A stretch of DNA of 64,000 nt from positions 1-64,000 of the forward strand of contig JAJJXM010000099.1 in NCBI GenBank assembly GCA_024516155.1. The letters are read 5' to 3'. The position numbers were made by a program, and so were the translations under genes. The stretch is from Pyronema omphalodes (Eukaryota > Ascomycota > Pezizomycetes > Pezizales > Pyronemataceae). The notes beneath the pieces are model-generated. The model saw only the letters and a list, made by a program, of their open reading frames with translations. It ran no database searches and was not told where the DNA came from. Positions 48,711-60,067 of this stretch are shown here, piece by piece (the stretch's first letter is position 1; each line of letters begins with the position of its first letter).

Positions 48711-49495
48711 GAGGTATTACGGGTGTGATGAGGCGACGCGTGAGTTGGGGCGCGTAGCTACAGTAACGTCATGCGGCTGCAAGCTGCGGTTACACGAGGG
48801 CTGATTGGCGAAGGTGGACGGCGACGCGGCGGTTACTAGAGTTAAGGTATTAGGGTGAGTAACGAATTGTGATTTTCTAGAAAGAAAGGTGGGATTGTAT
48901 GAAAGTAAATAACACTCTCTACAGTGAGAAGGTTTTGAAGAAGCTTAGAAGGAGAAGAAAAGATGGAGCATGACGTTTTTCGAGTATGATGCACCATACC
49001 TCCACCTAGCTGCCCTGCTGTAGTCAAGCATCTCACCAATTCATCATAGAGCTGTACATAGTAGAAGTGTAACCCTACATGTCTTGCCTTTTTGCACTTG
49101 ACGTGCTCAGCGAGTTTTCTGTAGGGGCAATTCCTACAAGAATGCTCACCGGTCATGAAGCTGTTCCACCGGAGATTCGGATTTTGAGATGCTACTGCAG
49201 CCCCACTATCACCGATTCGGTACCGGGTTTATAATCGCCGAACTCGACGGAAGACGGTTAATCAGCACTGACAGGCGAATCACAACGAGTAACAAACAGA
49301 TGATTTCAGACTTCACCAGTACATGCAAGTAAGGAGTAATTCACTCGAGCACAAGTTTGAAGGAACAGCAAATGATATCAAATACAACAATTCGCCAATC
49401 GCCGGATCCTAGATACAATAAAAAAAAACCCAAAGCTATTTTTGAAGACCAAACTTAACAGTCTAACAAGTTCTAACCACAACCACTACGCCCAT
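48711..49495. other. Intergenic, nothing recognisable
   Basis: The spacer lies between the start of the ATRIP gene and the 3' end of the malate dehydrogenase gene. A 104-codon minus-strand frame at 48842-49156 has a few Cys residues but no family resemblance, and I leave it out as a gene. Confidence 0.6.
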
Positions 49496-50697
49496 TTAAG
49501 GGTTCTCCTTGACGAAGGTCTGTCCCTTGACGATGTTCTTGGAGAGGTCCTTCAAGCAAGCCTCAAGGAGTCCCTGCTCGTACTCGTTGATCTTTCCAAC
49601 GGGAAGGATCTCCTTAACTCCCTCGGGTCCGAGAACGACCTTGGAGGAGAAGAACTCGATACCCTGGTCCTTGAAGAGGGGAGACTCAACGAAGGTGCAC
49701 TCGACGACCTTCTCTCCGGCGGCGGCACGGAGAAGAGAGTCGGCCATGCGGGCTCCGGCGAAAGCCATGGAGAGGGTCTATAACCAATTAATACCGATAT
49801 TTCATCTAAGGGTATCCGGATAAACTTACGGCAGATCCAGCACCGTCCTTGGCCTTGACAACCTCGTCACCTCCGAACTGGATGCGGTTGACGAGAGCGT
49901 CACGGGTCTCTCCGGAGATGTCGGGGTGGTTGGACTGGGAGAGAAGGGGAACAATGGTGACACCGGAGTGTCCTCCAACAACGGGAACCTCCTCGTTGGC
50001 GGGGTCGGTGCTCTTGACCTCAGAGATGAAGCGGGAAGCACGGACGATGTCGAGGGTGGTAACACCGAAGAGACGCTTGGGGTTGTAGACACCCTTGGAC
50101 TTGAAGACCTCGGCGGTGATGGGGACGGTAGAGTTGACGGGGTTGGAGATGATGAGGATGTTGGCGTTGGGGGCGTGCTCAGCGGCGGCCTTGGCCAAGT
50201 CACGGACAATGGAGGCGTTGGTGTTGAACAAGTCGTCACGGGTCATACCGGGCTTGCGGGGAACACCAGCGGGGATGAGGACGATCTCGGATCCCTCAAG
50301 GGCAGCCTTGAGTCCCTCAGGGGTGGGGTTGTATCCCTTGACGGTGCTCTTGGTGTTGACGTGGGAGATATCGGCGGCGACACCTGGTGGAATCCATCAG
50401 TTTCAATGCTACGAGATATCTGCGATTCAATGCATACCGGGTCCTCCGCGGATGTCGTAGAGGGCGAGGTCAGAGACACGCTTGTTGAGCTTCAAGAGGA
50501 GGGACAAAGGCTGTCCAATTCCTCCAGCGGCACCGAGAACGGTGACCTTGGAGTTCTGTTTCCACAGCAGTCAGTACCATTGAGCTAAGATACAATGGGT
50601 AAGGGTTAAGCGGGGCAGTGGCGGGGCATACCTGCTGAGCAGAAACAGAGAAGGCGCGTCTCTGGACGGCGGAGAAGGCGGTGCGTGCGGAGAACAT
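49496..50697 (-). CDS. Mitochondrial malate dehydrogenase (339 aa)
   Basis: The enzyme interconverts malate and oxaloacetate with NAD in the mitochondrial matrix (TCA cycle). Exons are 50697-50632, 50555-50438, 50383-49830 and 49777-49496; introns are 76, 54 and 52 bp. The N-terminus [20 protein letters not shown] is an Arg-rich, acid-free mitochondrial presequence, encoded almost exactly by exon 1. The NAD-binding loop is [11 protein letters not shown]. Substrate and active-site signatures are [23 protein letters not shown] and [14 protein letters not shown], with the catalytic His in GGHSG. The C-terminus is [14 protein letters not shown]. The length is normal for the mitochondrial class, and biased codons indicate high expression. 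Confidence 0.97.
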
Positions 50698-51854
50698 GGC
50701 TGTGGTGAGGTGTTTGGGGATGGAAAGCGGAACGAAGAAGGGAAGCAGAGGGGAAATTTTAAAGGTGGGCTTCTTCGGGGATGTGAAGATCTTGCAAACG
50801 CCAAGCCAGACACCTCGGCAACCTGGAGCCGTACGCTGTGCAACAGGAATGTTCTCGTTTGTAACTACGATGACAGCCGGAATTCCTTCCCAGTCGCTGG
50901 TGCAGCACGGGCATCTCTGCGGAAGGAAGGAGGGCTGCGTGGATATGCATATTGAATCATCAGATGTCACCGTTATGCATCGAATTATGCAGCTGGCGGC
51001 AAGTTCACAGCAATTCAGAAGAGCAACTGTGTTAACTGAATGCTGACGCCTTCTATCATCTTCGGCGTCATGATAGGTGATAGCTCTCCCGCAATTGCGG
51101 CGCTAAGTAAGTCGAGTTGGGGTGAACTCCAGTCGCCCGAAAGCTAGTGGTCAGAGTCTCCGGCATCAACTCGGCACCTCATCGCCACGCCTGTGCCGGA
51201 GATGGGAGAGCAACCAAGGTGTCCCACACGTCAGCTGTGGCCGTGGGTATTCGGCTGAAGTGAAGTTGGGGTAAAACCCGATGTTCCGGGTGCTAACTGT
51301 GGACGTCTCAGAGCTGTGAGCTGAGAGCTACGTACACGCAAGATTGGAGATCCATCTATTATTTTGCCCCGGAAGCAGCGGCATTAGATAGGCGTCAAAG
51401 CCAGTGGCGAAATGAATCCGTCTGGCATGGCATGAATCTATTCCCGGTTCGCAAGCGTTGGTGCAAATCATTTGTCTAACGAGATTTAAACGTTTTTGCA
51501 TGAGTTGTCACTCGTGAAGACAGTTGTCGTACGTGGATGGCTATTGGCCTTTTGGGCTAGAGTTGCAACAGGCTCGGAATTAGTGGTGATATCTTCAGAA
51601 TATGAAGCTCATCGACAGTTTCAAACAAATTTTACAAGAAATGTCTCGTATACGCTTCAATCATCTACCTTTGTGATTTACACGCCAAATCTATTATAAT
51701 TTGTGAATAGAAGACAGCTTTGATGGTCATCGCTCCATGAGTATATTCAATCCACACTCACTCAAGACTGCTCCATCACTCCACCACTATCTCTCCCCGT
51801 TTTACCAACGCTCCACCGTCAACCAAAAGGAACTGCTCCCACAGCCACCACAAA
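50698..51854. other. Intergenic, no gene seen
   Basis: The spacer lies upstream of the malate dehydrogenase gene and of the membrane-protein pair. Several short imperfect hairpins but no conserved frames are seen. It should contain the malate dehydrogenase promoter. Confidence 0.5.
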
Positions 51855-52781
51855 ATGCCTTGTCCACACATCTTTTATCATCCCTCGGTGGCCCCAACTA
51901 TGTTGGATCCGCCGCACAAATTCACCCGCAGACATTATAAGGATTGGAAGGCCTGCGTATTAGATATGGGGATATTCCATCTCCATCTTTGTTTTTGCCC
52001 TGTAGGCTATCGCCGCAACAAATACGACATTGCATTTACGGTCTTCCGGTTCCTCGAAATATTACTCGGTTGTTGGACCGTGTGGTACGCCTGGTATTGG
52101 CAGGACGACTTGCTGACTCTCTACCACAAGGGTGATCACATATTATCAATACCTTACTGTATTCTCATGACGATTTTGGTATATATTTTTGAGAAGAATT
52201 ATAAATACGGATGATGAATATTGGAGAATTGCTAACAAAGTTATCAAGGGTGCCCTCTGTATCCTTAGCGGACTTTTCGCGAGTATATTCTATTGCTGGG
52301 TGTTCTCAGTCGCTACCTTCCCCTTAATTCGCTGGGTGTTGTATGTCACCGTCTATGTATTTCTTCTCATGAATCTTGCTCACAGCCTAGCATAACCGAA
52401 GCCGCTCTTCAATCCGCAATCATTCTCTTCTGTTCTGTCATGCTCCCAGTCATTTTCTTCTGTGAGGCCGAATGGGATGACTACCGCAAACAATGGGTCT
52501 GGAGTTTTTTGCAAGCCCAGTTATCTATGGGCACCATGTCACCTATACTGTAATATTCGCTTGTTCCACCATCCCGTCATTCTGGGCTGATTGGGTTGGT
52601 GTTTAGGGTAACGAGTGTGTTGTGTTTAGCATTGGATGCGCACTATTTGAAGAAGGATAAAGATATGAGACGGATGAACAAGGAAGGAAAGGCAGCCCTT
52701 CATAGGATACTTGTGGAATTGGAAGAAACGCATGTGGGCGAGGAAGATATACGTTTGGGGAATTCAACAGGCCATGCATAG
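51855..52781 (+). CDS. Predicted four-helix membrane protein, paralogue A (about 249 aa)
   Basis: I do not recognise the family. Exons 51855-52178, 52249-52340, 52391-52549 and 52607-52781 give an in-frame product; introns are 70, 50 and 57 bp, with GCTAAC and GCTGAT branch sites in two. Hydrophobic segments are around YDIAFTVFRFLEILLGCWTV, ILGALCILSGLFASIFYCW, ALQSAIILFCSVMLPVIFF and TSVLCLALDAHYL, followed by a charged tail (KKDKDMRRMNKEGKAALHR). The layout of four helices with a basic cytosolic tail resembles MARVEL-like tetraspan proteins, but that is only a structural impression. The next gene is a diverged copy with matching intron phases. The true start could be the ATG at 51900 or another exon upstream. 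Confidence 0.65.
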
Positions 52782-53343
52782 TCCTGTAATGATAGGTGAT
52801 TGGCGTGATGTCTCCACGTGATGTTATGGGGAGTTACTAAGGAGGACAGAGATCTTGTACTACTGGAGATTGTACGAGTTTCAATTCGATACCAAACAAA
52901 GAAGGTATCAATGTTAGAATACCTGTTCACGAAAGTCGATAATCAAATTGCGTTTTTTTTCGCAAGTACTTTTGATAAAATAAGGGGGTTTCCTTGTTCA
53001 AACAGCTATTTCACCTCACAATAGCCTACGAATACTAGATTTCCCTAACTGACGTATTTCTCGGCGTCTGGTACCTAGATGGAGGAATATCAGATAGAAG
53101 ACTAACCCGCTTTCATAGAGGACCGCCTAGATTCACATGGAACACATAATGGCGAATGATACTGACTACTTGTATCTGCTTTCGAGCGGTACCCCTTTCA
53201 AACCACTCATCCCCACTTCCTCCACACTTCCTCCACTATTTTCTCACCTTCCTCTAACTTCATCTTCATACCCTGGTAGCGGATCAGTTTACAAAATAAA
53301 CATCAAACCTCTGTCCATAAAGTCCTTATAAAACAACCGCAAC

Positions 53344-54337
53344 ATGTCCGTCTCAGCACCCAGAGAAACCTCGGCAGCTGAAGACACCCTAAAAAAACGC
53401 CAAGGCTGCTGTTGTTGCTGCTACCACTACAATAAATTCGATATTTCATTTGCAGTCTTCCGGTACTTCGAGATTGCCCTTGGTGTATGGATTATTGCTT
53501 TTTGCGTGGCACAGCAGTATTCAGACGTCCGTGATGAATGGGACCTACGACATCCCGCGTACTTGCGTGGTCCCTTAATTCCCTTGGGGGCAGTCTCAAT
53601 TCTTAGCGGTGTCTTAATTTCCGGCATGGGATGCTGCACAAAGCAACCAGGAGTCAGATTCCCGTTGAACAGGCCAAGGCTGTAAGTTTTCTGCAATACT
53701 AAGCAGGGATGAGGACAAGAGTACTGTGGGTGGTGCTAATAGATGATTTTAGTATTACGGAGACCGTTCTGCAATCTCTTATTTTAACTATTAGTCTCAT
53801 GGCTTTACCATTAACCCTTTTGCCTGCGTTCTCGACGACGGCCACAATTTTTTCCACAGTTCATCAGAAAGTTGCCGACTTCCGTTCCGCCGCTACCATA
53901 GTGGCCGTACTGTCAGCTTACTCAAATCCTCTCACCATCTTTAGTTTATTGGCTTTTCTGTATGTTGTTCCCATCCTCCGCAAACAACCTTCGCAATGCT
54001 TTTCTTGGTCGCCAAGGGATGTGGTACTTCATTTTACCTAAAACCCTCGAAGAGTTTCTTCAGTGCCGGAGAGTCGGAGGTGCATGAACAAAATATAATC
54101 TTTATTCACCCCGAAATTTAAAAGCAGTAGATCAAGAGCTGAGACTGACCATTCTTACTTCATAGGACCACGTCAGCATTGTGCTTCGCTCTCGACATCT
54201 ATATTTTGGAGAAGGACAGACACTTACGGAGGGAGGCCAAAGCCGGAAACTTGCGCCTACCGGGCGAATTCGTGGTACATGGAGAGGGTGAAGAGGTTGT
54301 GTGGTGGAATGGAGCTCGTTGGGACCAGCCTCAATGA
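53344..54337 (+). CDS. Predicted four-helix membrane protein, paralogue B (about 238 aa)
   Basis: This is the tandem paralogue of the gene at 51855. Exons are 53344-53681, 53753-53959 and 54166-54337. The splice joins L|ITETVLQS and L|TTSALCFALD fall at the same places and phases as in paralogue A. Shared motifs are the FRYFEIALGVW helix, AVSILSGVL, ITE-LQS and LCFALD-LEKDRHLRR. Differences are a Cys-rich stretch before helix 1 (GCCCCCYHYNKFD), the absence of A's first intron, and a longer (206 bp) last intron. The donor of the last intron (GTATGT at 53960) was chosen because it alone keeps the frame. The function is unknown. Confidence 0.65.
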
Positions 54338-54792
54338 ATCGCTGCTCTGCTGGACGGAGAGTGATACTTTATGACTATTGATGGGATATGTTTATGCTGA
54401 GGACCTGTCGTGTATGCTGTGAAGGACGACGATGTCAGTGACTATGGATGTTTGGGGATTGTATGAGTTAGGTACCAATACTAATACCTTAAAACTATGA
54501 AAACGCGTGCTCTTAAAAACAGGTACGCGGGCCGTTTCGTCGTGCAGAAGCGCAGGTACCTACGTATTCCGTGGAATGGTGCGGCTGCCGTTAATGAAGA
54601 GTCCGGTATGTAATGTGTCGCGATATCATAAATCTGGTTACTTTGATAATATCTTTACCTAACTAACTTGATTATTTAAAGTCATATTCGGCTCTCTTGA
54701 CGCCCACGGAAAGCTACACATGTCCATAGTCGATTATAGTAAATTTCTCAAACAAGAATAATATTGTTTGAGTAAAGCTGACATACATGCAA

Positions 54793-54895
54793 GTCTGGTT
54801 GGCTCAGTTGGTAGAGCGTCGGTCTCATACTAGTTTATGACTTCCACTCAGTGGTAGTAATCCGAAGATCGCGAGTTCGATCCTCGCACCGGACA
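54793..54895 (+). tRNA. tRNA-Met (elongator, anticodon CAT) with a 30-bp intron
   Basis: A cloverleaf can be drawn. The acceptor stem GTCTGGT pairs with ACCGGAC. The A box is TGGCTCAGTTGG and the B box region is GAGTTCGATCC. The anticodon loop CTCATAA has CAT at 54826-54828. The intron 54830-54859 starts one base after the anticodon, the canonical place for nuclear tRNA introns. The mature anticodon arm TCGGTCTCATAATCCGA matches the eukaryotic elongator tRNA-Met pattern, including its U-U pair. A run of T follows as a Pol III terminator. Confidence 0.93.
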
Positions 54896-54909
54896 TTTTT
54901 GTATTTTTG
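54896..54909 (+). terminator. Pol III T-run terminator of the tRNA
   Basis: TTTTT directly follows the discriminator base, with a second TTTTT a few bases on. Confidence 0.7.
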
Positions 54910-55314
54910 CCCACTACGCGGCAGGTGGATTGATTATGTTTAGCGCAGTGTGGTATGGGTAGCGTTACCATGGTATGTAGGGATGACGTTATATAATGGA
55001 ATGATCATCTGAGTCACCACTCAAGTCGCTTAGGAATCGCTTATAATCGCTTAGGATGATTTGAGATGACTTGTGTTGATGCGGTGCTGATTATGGCTGA
55101 AGAATCAAATAGTTATTGAGCATTTTAGATCTTTGCTCGGAAGTCGTTATGTGATGGTAACTGATTCATGGTAACCGGCTTCACGATGACGGATGGCCAC
55201 GGTGGATACACTTTTTAAGATGGAAAACGGAGGACAGGAGATAACGGGCAAATTCTAGGTTCGCCACGCGGTGCCCGGTGATTTCAAAGTCACTATGTGA
55301 CTGTCAACGCCAGA

Positions 55315-55322
55315 GCATATAA
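55315..55322 (+). promoter_or_regulatory. TATA-like box of the Pro/Ala/Val-repeat gene
   Basis: GCATATAAG lies about 60 bases before the ATG at 55379. An A-rich leader (AGAAAAACAAAACATCC) precedes the start codon. The spacing suits a short fungal 5'UTR. Confidence 0.5.
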
Positions 55323-55378
55323 GTTGGCATCCCCACGCCGTACACTTCTGAGAAAAACAAAACATCCAAAACATCCCA

Positions 55379-56878
55379 ATGGCACCTCGCTTTGACGTCA
55401 CAGCTTTTCAAGCGGAGCCTTTGGCTCCCGCTATGAACTTCGATTTTACCCCCCAAATCTATGATTTTAACAGTATTATCGATACCAACCAACCCTACAC
55501 CCAGCCCTACGCCCAACTTTCATCTACCGAAGATGATCTTCTTGCAGCCGGTCTTTTCAAGTCCAATCCCGACATGGGCATCATCGAGATCCCCGCGGAA
55601 TATGCCCTCCCTGAGGTTCCTCAGCCCGGCCCAGTTCAGGAGGAGAATCTCGTCAACAAGTTTATGTTGATCTGGGGAAACCCCACTCAACACAACGTTC
55701 CCCAAGACGTCAACTGGAAACGTATTTGGCCGCTACCTTTATACTACGGAACCCAAAGCAACGTTCCAGATGATGGAGCACCTCTTCTCCAAATTGGAAG
55801 GCCCGACTACTCCGACCCTTCTCAACTCCGAGTTTACAAAGAAGCCGATACCGTCGTCGAACCCCCTGCTCCTGTTATCGAACCCCCCGCTCCAGCTCCG
55901 GTTGTAGACACCCCCCCACCAGCGGAGGATATGTATATCAACTGGCTCGTCTCCACCAAGAAGGAAGGCCCCGATTGGACTACAATTATCCCGGGTATTC
56001 TGTACATCCATAGAATGCCGGATGGTCCTATGGGTCCTGGTGAACATGCTGGAATTAACTGGAACTGGCATCCTCCCGCTCCTGTGGACCCTCCTGCGCC
56101 CGTGGATCCTCCTGCTCCGGTCGATCCACCTACTATGATTGATCCTCCTACTATTATCGATCCTCCTACTGTCGTGGATCCGCCTGCTCCTGTCGCTCCT
56201 CCGGCTTTCGTCGAACCTCCTCCTCCTGTGCCACCGGCCCCGGTTGTGGATATCCCGGCTCCCCCAGAGCAGCCCAATATGGTCGAGGTCAAGCCTCCGT
56301 CTTTCATCGAGCCCGAGCCTCCTGCTCCGGTCGATAACCCCGTTGTGGATATCCCAGCTCCTGTTGAGCCTCCTACTTTCATTGAGCCTCCTGCTGTAGT
56401 CGAGGTTCCTGCTCCCGTCGAGGTTCCTGCTCCCGTCGAGGTTCCTGCTCCCGTCGAGGTTCCTGCTCCTGTTGAGGTTCCTGCTCCTGTTGAGGTTCCT
56501 GCTCCTGTTGAGGTTCCTGCTATCATTGAGCCTCCCACTGCCATCGAGCCTCCCTCCTTCGTTGAGCCTCCCGCTGTAGTCGATGTTCCTGCTCCTGTCG
56601 AGGTTCCTGCTCCCGTCGAGGTTCCTGCTCCCGTCGACGCTCCCTCCTTTGTGCAGCCTCCTGCTGCTATCGAGCCTCCTACTGTTATCGACGCTCCTTC
56701 TTTCATCGAGCCTCCCACTGTAGTCGATACTCCTTCCTTCGTGGAGCCTCCTACTGCCATTGAGCCTCCTACTTTCATCGAGGCCCCTGCTGTAGTCGAC
56801 ATCCCCGCACCCGCCCCAGCTCCCGTTGACATTCCCGCTGTAGTCGTCATTCCCGCACCCGTCGAATTGCAATGGTAA
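55379..56878 (+). CDS. Pro/Ala/Val-repeat, intrinsically disordered protein (499 aa)
   Basis: This is a single exon with a good ATG context (CCCAATGGC). Residues 1-150 are non-repetitive and acidic (MAPRFDVTAFQAEPLAPAMN start) with two Trp-containing patches (FMLIWGNPTQHN, WKRIWPLPLYYG). From about residue 160 the protein is repeats of P-A-P-V-(D/E/V)-x-P. A core of the 18-bp unit GTTCCTGCTCCCGTCGAG (VPAPVE) is iterated about seven times at 56404-56520. The sequence is almost free of Lys/Arg in the repeats and has no signal peptide or membrane helix. It is therefore probably an intracellular, extended, strongly acidic protein. I do not recognise a family. The antisense strand is open for long stretches because the repeats are multiples of three. 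Confidence 0.75.
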   Translation: MAPRFDVTAFQAEPLAPAMNFDFTPQIYDFNSIIDTNQPYTQPYAQLSSTEDDLLAAGLFKSNPDMGIIEIPAEYALPEVPQPGPVQEENLVNKFMLIWGNPTQHNVPQDVNWKRIWPLPLYYGTQSNVPDDGAPLLQIGRPDYSDPSQLRVYKEADTVVEPPAPVIEPPAPAPVVDTPPPAEDMYINWLVSTKKEGPDWTTIIPGILYIHRMPDGPMGPGEHAGINWNWHPPAPVDPPAPVDPPAPVDPPTMIDPPTIIDPPTVVDPPAPVAPPAFVEPPPPVPPAPVVDIPAPPEQPNMVEVKPPSFIEPEPPAPVDNPVVDIPAPVEPPTFIEPPAVVEVPAPVEVPAPVEVPAPVEVPAPVEVPAPVEVPAPVEVPAIIEPPTAIEPPSFVEPPAVVDVPAPVEVPAPVEVPAPVDAPSFVQPPAAIEPPTVIDAPSFIEPPTVVDTPSFVEPPTAIEPPTFIEAPAVVDIPAPAPAPVDIPAVVVIPAPVELQW

Positions 56879-57489
56879 ACGAGTCTGATGGGGTTAATAA
56901 TTCGGTGGAATATTTCGTAGGGCGGTGAAGATATTATCCATCGAGGGTGGAGTTGGAGTTGGGGTTTGATTTTGGCTTGAGAAAGTATATGGGGATAATG
57001 TGTAATTAGTAATTAGTAATAGTAATAATAATGACAGTGTTTTTTTTTTTTTTTAATTTTGATTTTTTTATAACTTATTTTTGAAAGTTACATGCATGTG
57101 TGTGTTATGATCCCTATAAACGAGTCAGGACAAGACAAGTTGCGAAAGATCAGAGATAATCGTCCAGTGATGGCTACAAACAGCCAACACTGCTTTAGCT
57201 TGACGGTTGATCATCCGATGACCTGGGATTTCACGAAGTAATCACTTCACAAGATTCTCTGCATTGAAACTGGGATATTCACGGTGCCTGCTCACTGACT
57301 TCTGATAGCCACAAAGCCCCATTTCCGACTTTAAGACCAACTCCTCCCGCAACTTCATAGTTCTGTATTGTTACCCTAGTCTATAATAACAGAAAGCCCA
57401 TTGCTTATGCCAAAAATACACTCTGCTTGATGATAACGTAGTTCCGTAACCGAGTCCCCAAACAATCTCCAAACAGCTTCTTTGATAAT
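56879..57489. other. Intergenic between convergent genes, no gene seen
   Basis: A TAGTAATTAGTAATAGTAATAATAA stretch (about 57005-57029) and a poly-T run of about 14 (57040-57054) probably serve as 3' end regions of the flanking genes. Confidence 0.5.
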
Positions 57490-59039
57490 CTACATGCTTG
57501 TTGTCCCTCTTTCCCGACCCGAATACCGTCTATAACTTCCAGCTCGTTCCGGGTCCAGTATTGAAGCGGGTGCTTGATATCCGGTAGTACTGGTCATTTC
57601 AAGCTCGTGAAGTTGGTCTGGATCAAATTCCGGGAGTCCATGAGATCTAATTTGGCTTGGTAGACTTTCGTATCGAGTAAGGTCTGCTACTATAACTAGC
57701 GAGAGCATGAAGGTCACAACGTACATCGCCCTTTTGAAGTCATTAGTCTGAGATGAATTATTGCATAGGGAACTATTTACCATAACATCCAGCCCATACA
57801 GAATGCGTATCGTTGATGTGGTTTCAGCTGGTCTGTGAGCAACCATTTCGGCGAGAAAAATCCAGGGGACTCTTCAGTAAAGGTTCTGACGTTGTTGATA
57901 TTCTCTAGATGCCGTTGGATTGCCATAGGAAATATACCGAGTAGTAAAAAGACTACCGATATTGCTATATCCATAGCGGCGGAATACCTGTTTATCCCGT
58001 TATTAGCATTCACACCTTGTCACAATTTTTCGGAACGTACTTGTAAAAGGCAACGCCGCTTGGATCAATTGCATGAGTCAGCACCACGATATTATACGCA
58101 ATTCCTACACACGACTATTACCTCGTCAGATATCACATAGAAACCAAAGATAGTTCAATAAGCGAAACTCACCCCAATAGTAACCATAAAGAATATATAC
58201 TGCTCAATATGTACCATTCCCCTTGCCCAATCCGGAGCCTCCTCCCCAAACGGCCATGAATCGGCCCACCCCAATCTAGTCATCGCATACTGTTCCCCTG
58301 TACAATTCCATCTCTTATCATCCTTACAGATATACCTCTCTGTTCCTAATCCCTCTAGCATTCTCGAAGTCCCATCCCACATCAAAGAAACATGATGTTT
58401 CGGCGGCTCAGGCAATTCCCACGAATTTTGTAGAGTCTTTAGCCGCAATCCCCAGAATTCTGAGGTGTTGCGGTAGACATGAAGTTCAAACGGTGGAGTT
58501 GCATTTCTTGGCCAGACGAAGATATCGAGAAAGACTGGGGGGCGAGACATAGAAAAGGCGAGGGAAAAGCCCATGAGCAGAATTAATTGCGCTACTCGGA
58601 TGATAACACATGTGATGTTGACTTTTGGAATCTGCCCTTCTAAACGGTCGATAGCTTTGAGGCGGCGGATGATAGCTGGGGAGTAGATCAATGAGTGCTC
58701 AGGGGATGGTATTGCGAGTGGTTGTAGGGTCTGTTGATTTGGCGGAGCAGCCGGTGTTTCTGGAGCAGGTGGGGTGAGCATCGATGGGCTGCTAGTGAAG
58801 GTAGAAGCATAAACCGGTTGTTCAATCTGTATTTGCTGTGGCGAAGAAGTCATTTTCTTTCTGTTCCAAAAAGATAGAAGTGGAAGTCGACGGGGTCGTT
58901 GTGGTTTTAAGGCTTGAGCTGGATCCGTGGTCTTATTAATAGCTTTAAGGTTCCTGAGGTACTCTAAGATCAAGACGACCGGCGCATATACAAATAAAGG
59001 CAACTTCCATGAACCACCTTGGAGGCCTTCTATGAGCAT
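57490..59039 (-). CDS. Multi-pass membrane protein of unknown function (462 aa)
   Basis: I do not recognise the family. Exons are 59039-58173, 58114-58041, 57987-57781 and 57730-57490. For intron 1 the acceptor AATAG at 58115, with CTGAC branch, restores frame as FFMVTIGSCVGIAYNIVVL, whereas the nearer GTGTAG does not. Membrane segments are likely near residues 10-30, 140-163 (CVIIRVAQLILLMGFSLAF), 280-305, 316-337 (DIAISVVFLLLGIFPMAI) and 373-397. Between helices 2 and 3 is a roughly 115-residue loop with Cys residues (YICKDDKRWNCTG) and N-glycosylation sequons, probably extracytoplasmic. The N-terminal region between helices 1 and 2 is Pro/Thr-rich. The first exon may start further upstream. 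Confidence 0.7.
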
Positions 59040-60067
59040 TTGAGCAACGTAGAGACGGGTGAAATTATTGCAGCGTTGGTTGCTTTAATCGGTCAATGCG
59101 GGAACCCTAACCCTGAAGGGAAGCAGCGAAGCAACGAATCGCCGCCTCATGAAGAATCACTGGGCTTTCCTTGTGTGAGTTACGTCTAGGTAACTTGCCT
59201 TATATGATTGGATATTTCCATATACCAGCTCAAGACATTACGAAAACCGAGCCAAAAAAGAAAGTGTGGGTATCAGAAGCTACACTGTCTCAACTGTAAC
59301 TTCAGGCTCTAGATACATAGTGATCAGTGCTGCAGCTCGCTACGGCGACCAGTGACCACATGCTCACCATCTGATTTTTTCCTGAGATATTGATCCACGG
59401 CCTTTAAAGGCCTGAAAAATGATTCCTCCACACAAAGTTTCAACTTCCAGGATTCAAAGTGGCTATCACGCAATCCTATTCCTGCACACCTCCTCCAATC
59501 AACGCCAGCGACGGCCATATCTGTAAGCAATTATCTTCCTATATTATATAAACCATCAATAAACACATCTCTTATCTGGTGCATTTCTAACTTTTTGTCA
59601 CATCGCATAGTCAATTTTCCATGACCATAATTCGAGCAACTACCAGTAAGGAAATCTATTCTCCATCATGAAACCGAGAGCGAATTCCTCAACGTTACCG
59701 AGGAGCTACTAAATAAAACCACCGAGTTCCCCCCCCCCCCCCCCCACTAGCGCAACATCTCGACAATATTCAAAGTTTAATCATCAGAATCAGAATTAAA
59801 GGCTGTGGTAACGTAATTTTAGACTAATTTAGACGTGTTTGGGCAGTTTTTGGACCGCTTGAACTCCTCCGGCTGTTGGGCGGCAATTAAAAAGCTTCGG
59901 GAACGCATGTCAGGATGGTAACACCGGTAACCATGGCAACCCGAACAGATTAGATGGGAAACATATAAGACTGCTCTCCTGGCTGCCTGGCCGCGGTTCC
60001 CATTCGCCTTTCCAATCCCAAACCACTTCGCATCTTTGATACAATTTATGATGCAATTCAGCTGTCA
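59040..60067. other. Intergenic, no gene seen
   Basis: It contains a poly-C run of about 17 (59730-59746) and ordinary sequence. No frame of interest. Confidence 0.5.

Noticed and set aside
48842..49156. 104-codon minus-strand frame with several Cys
   Set aside because: Short, no recognisable family, no supporting splice or promoter signal.
55739..56872. 377- and 338-codon frames antisense to the PAPV repeat gene
   Set aside because: Repeat-driven open frames (STGAGTSTGAG, SRNLDGSRNL); the sense strand has the better start, TATA box and non-repetitive N-terminus.
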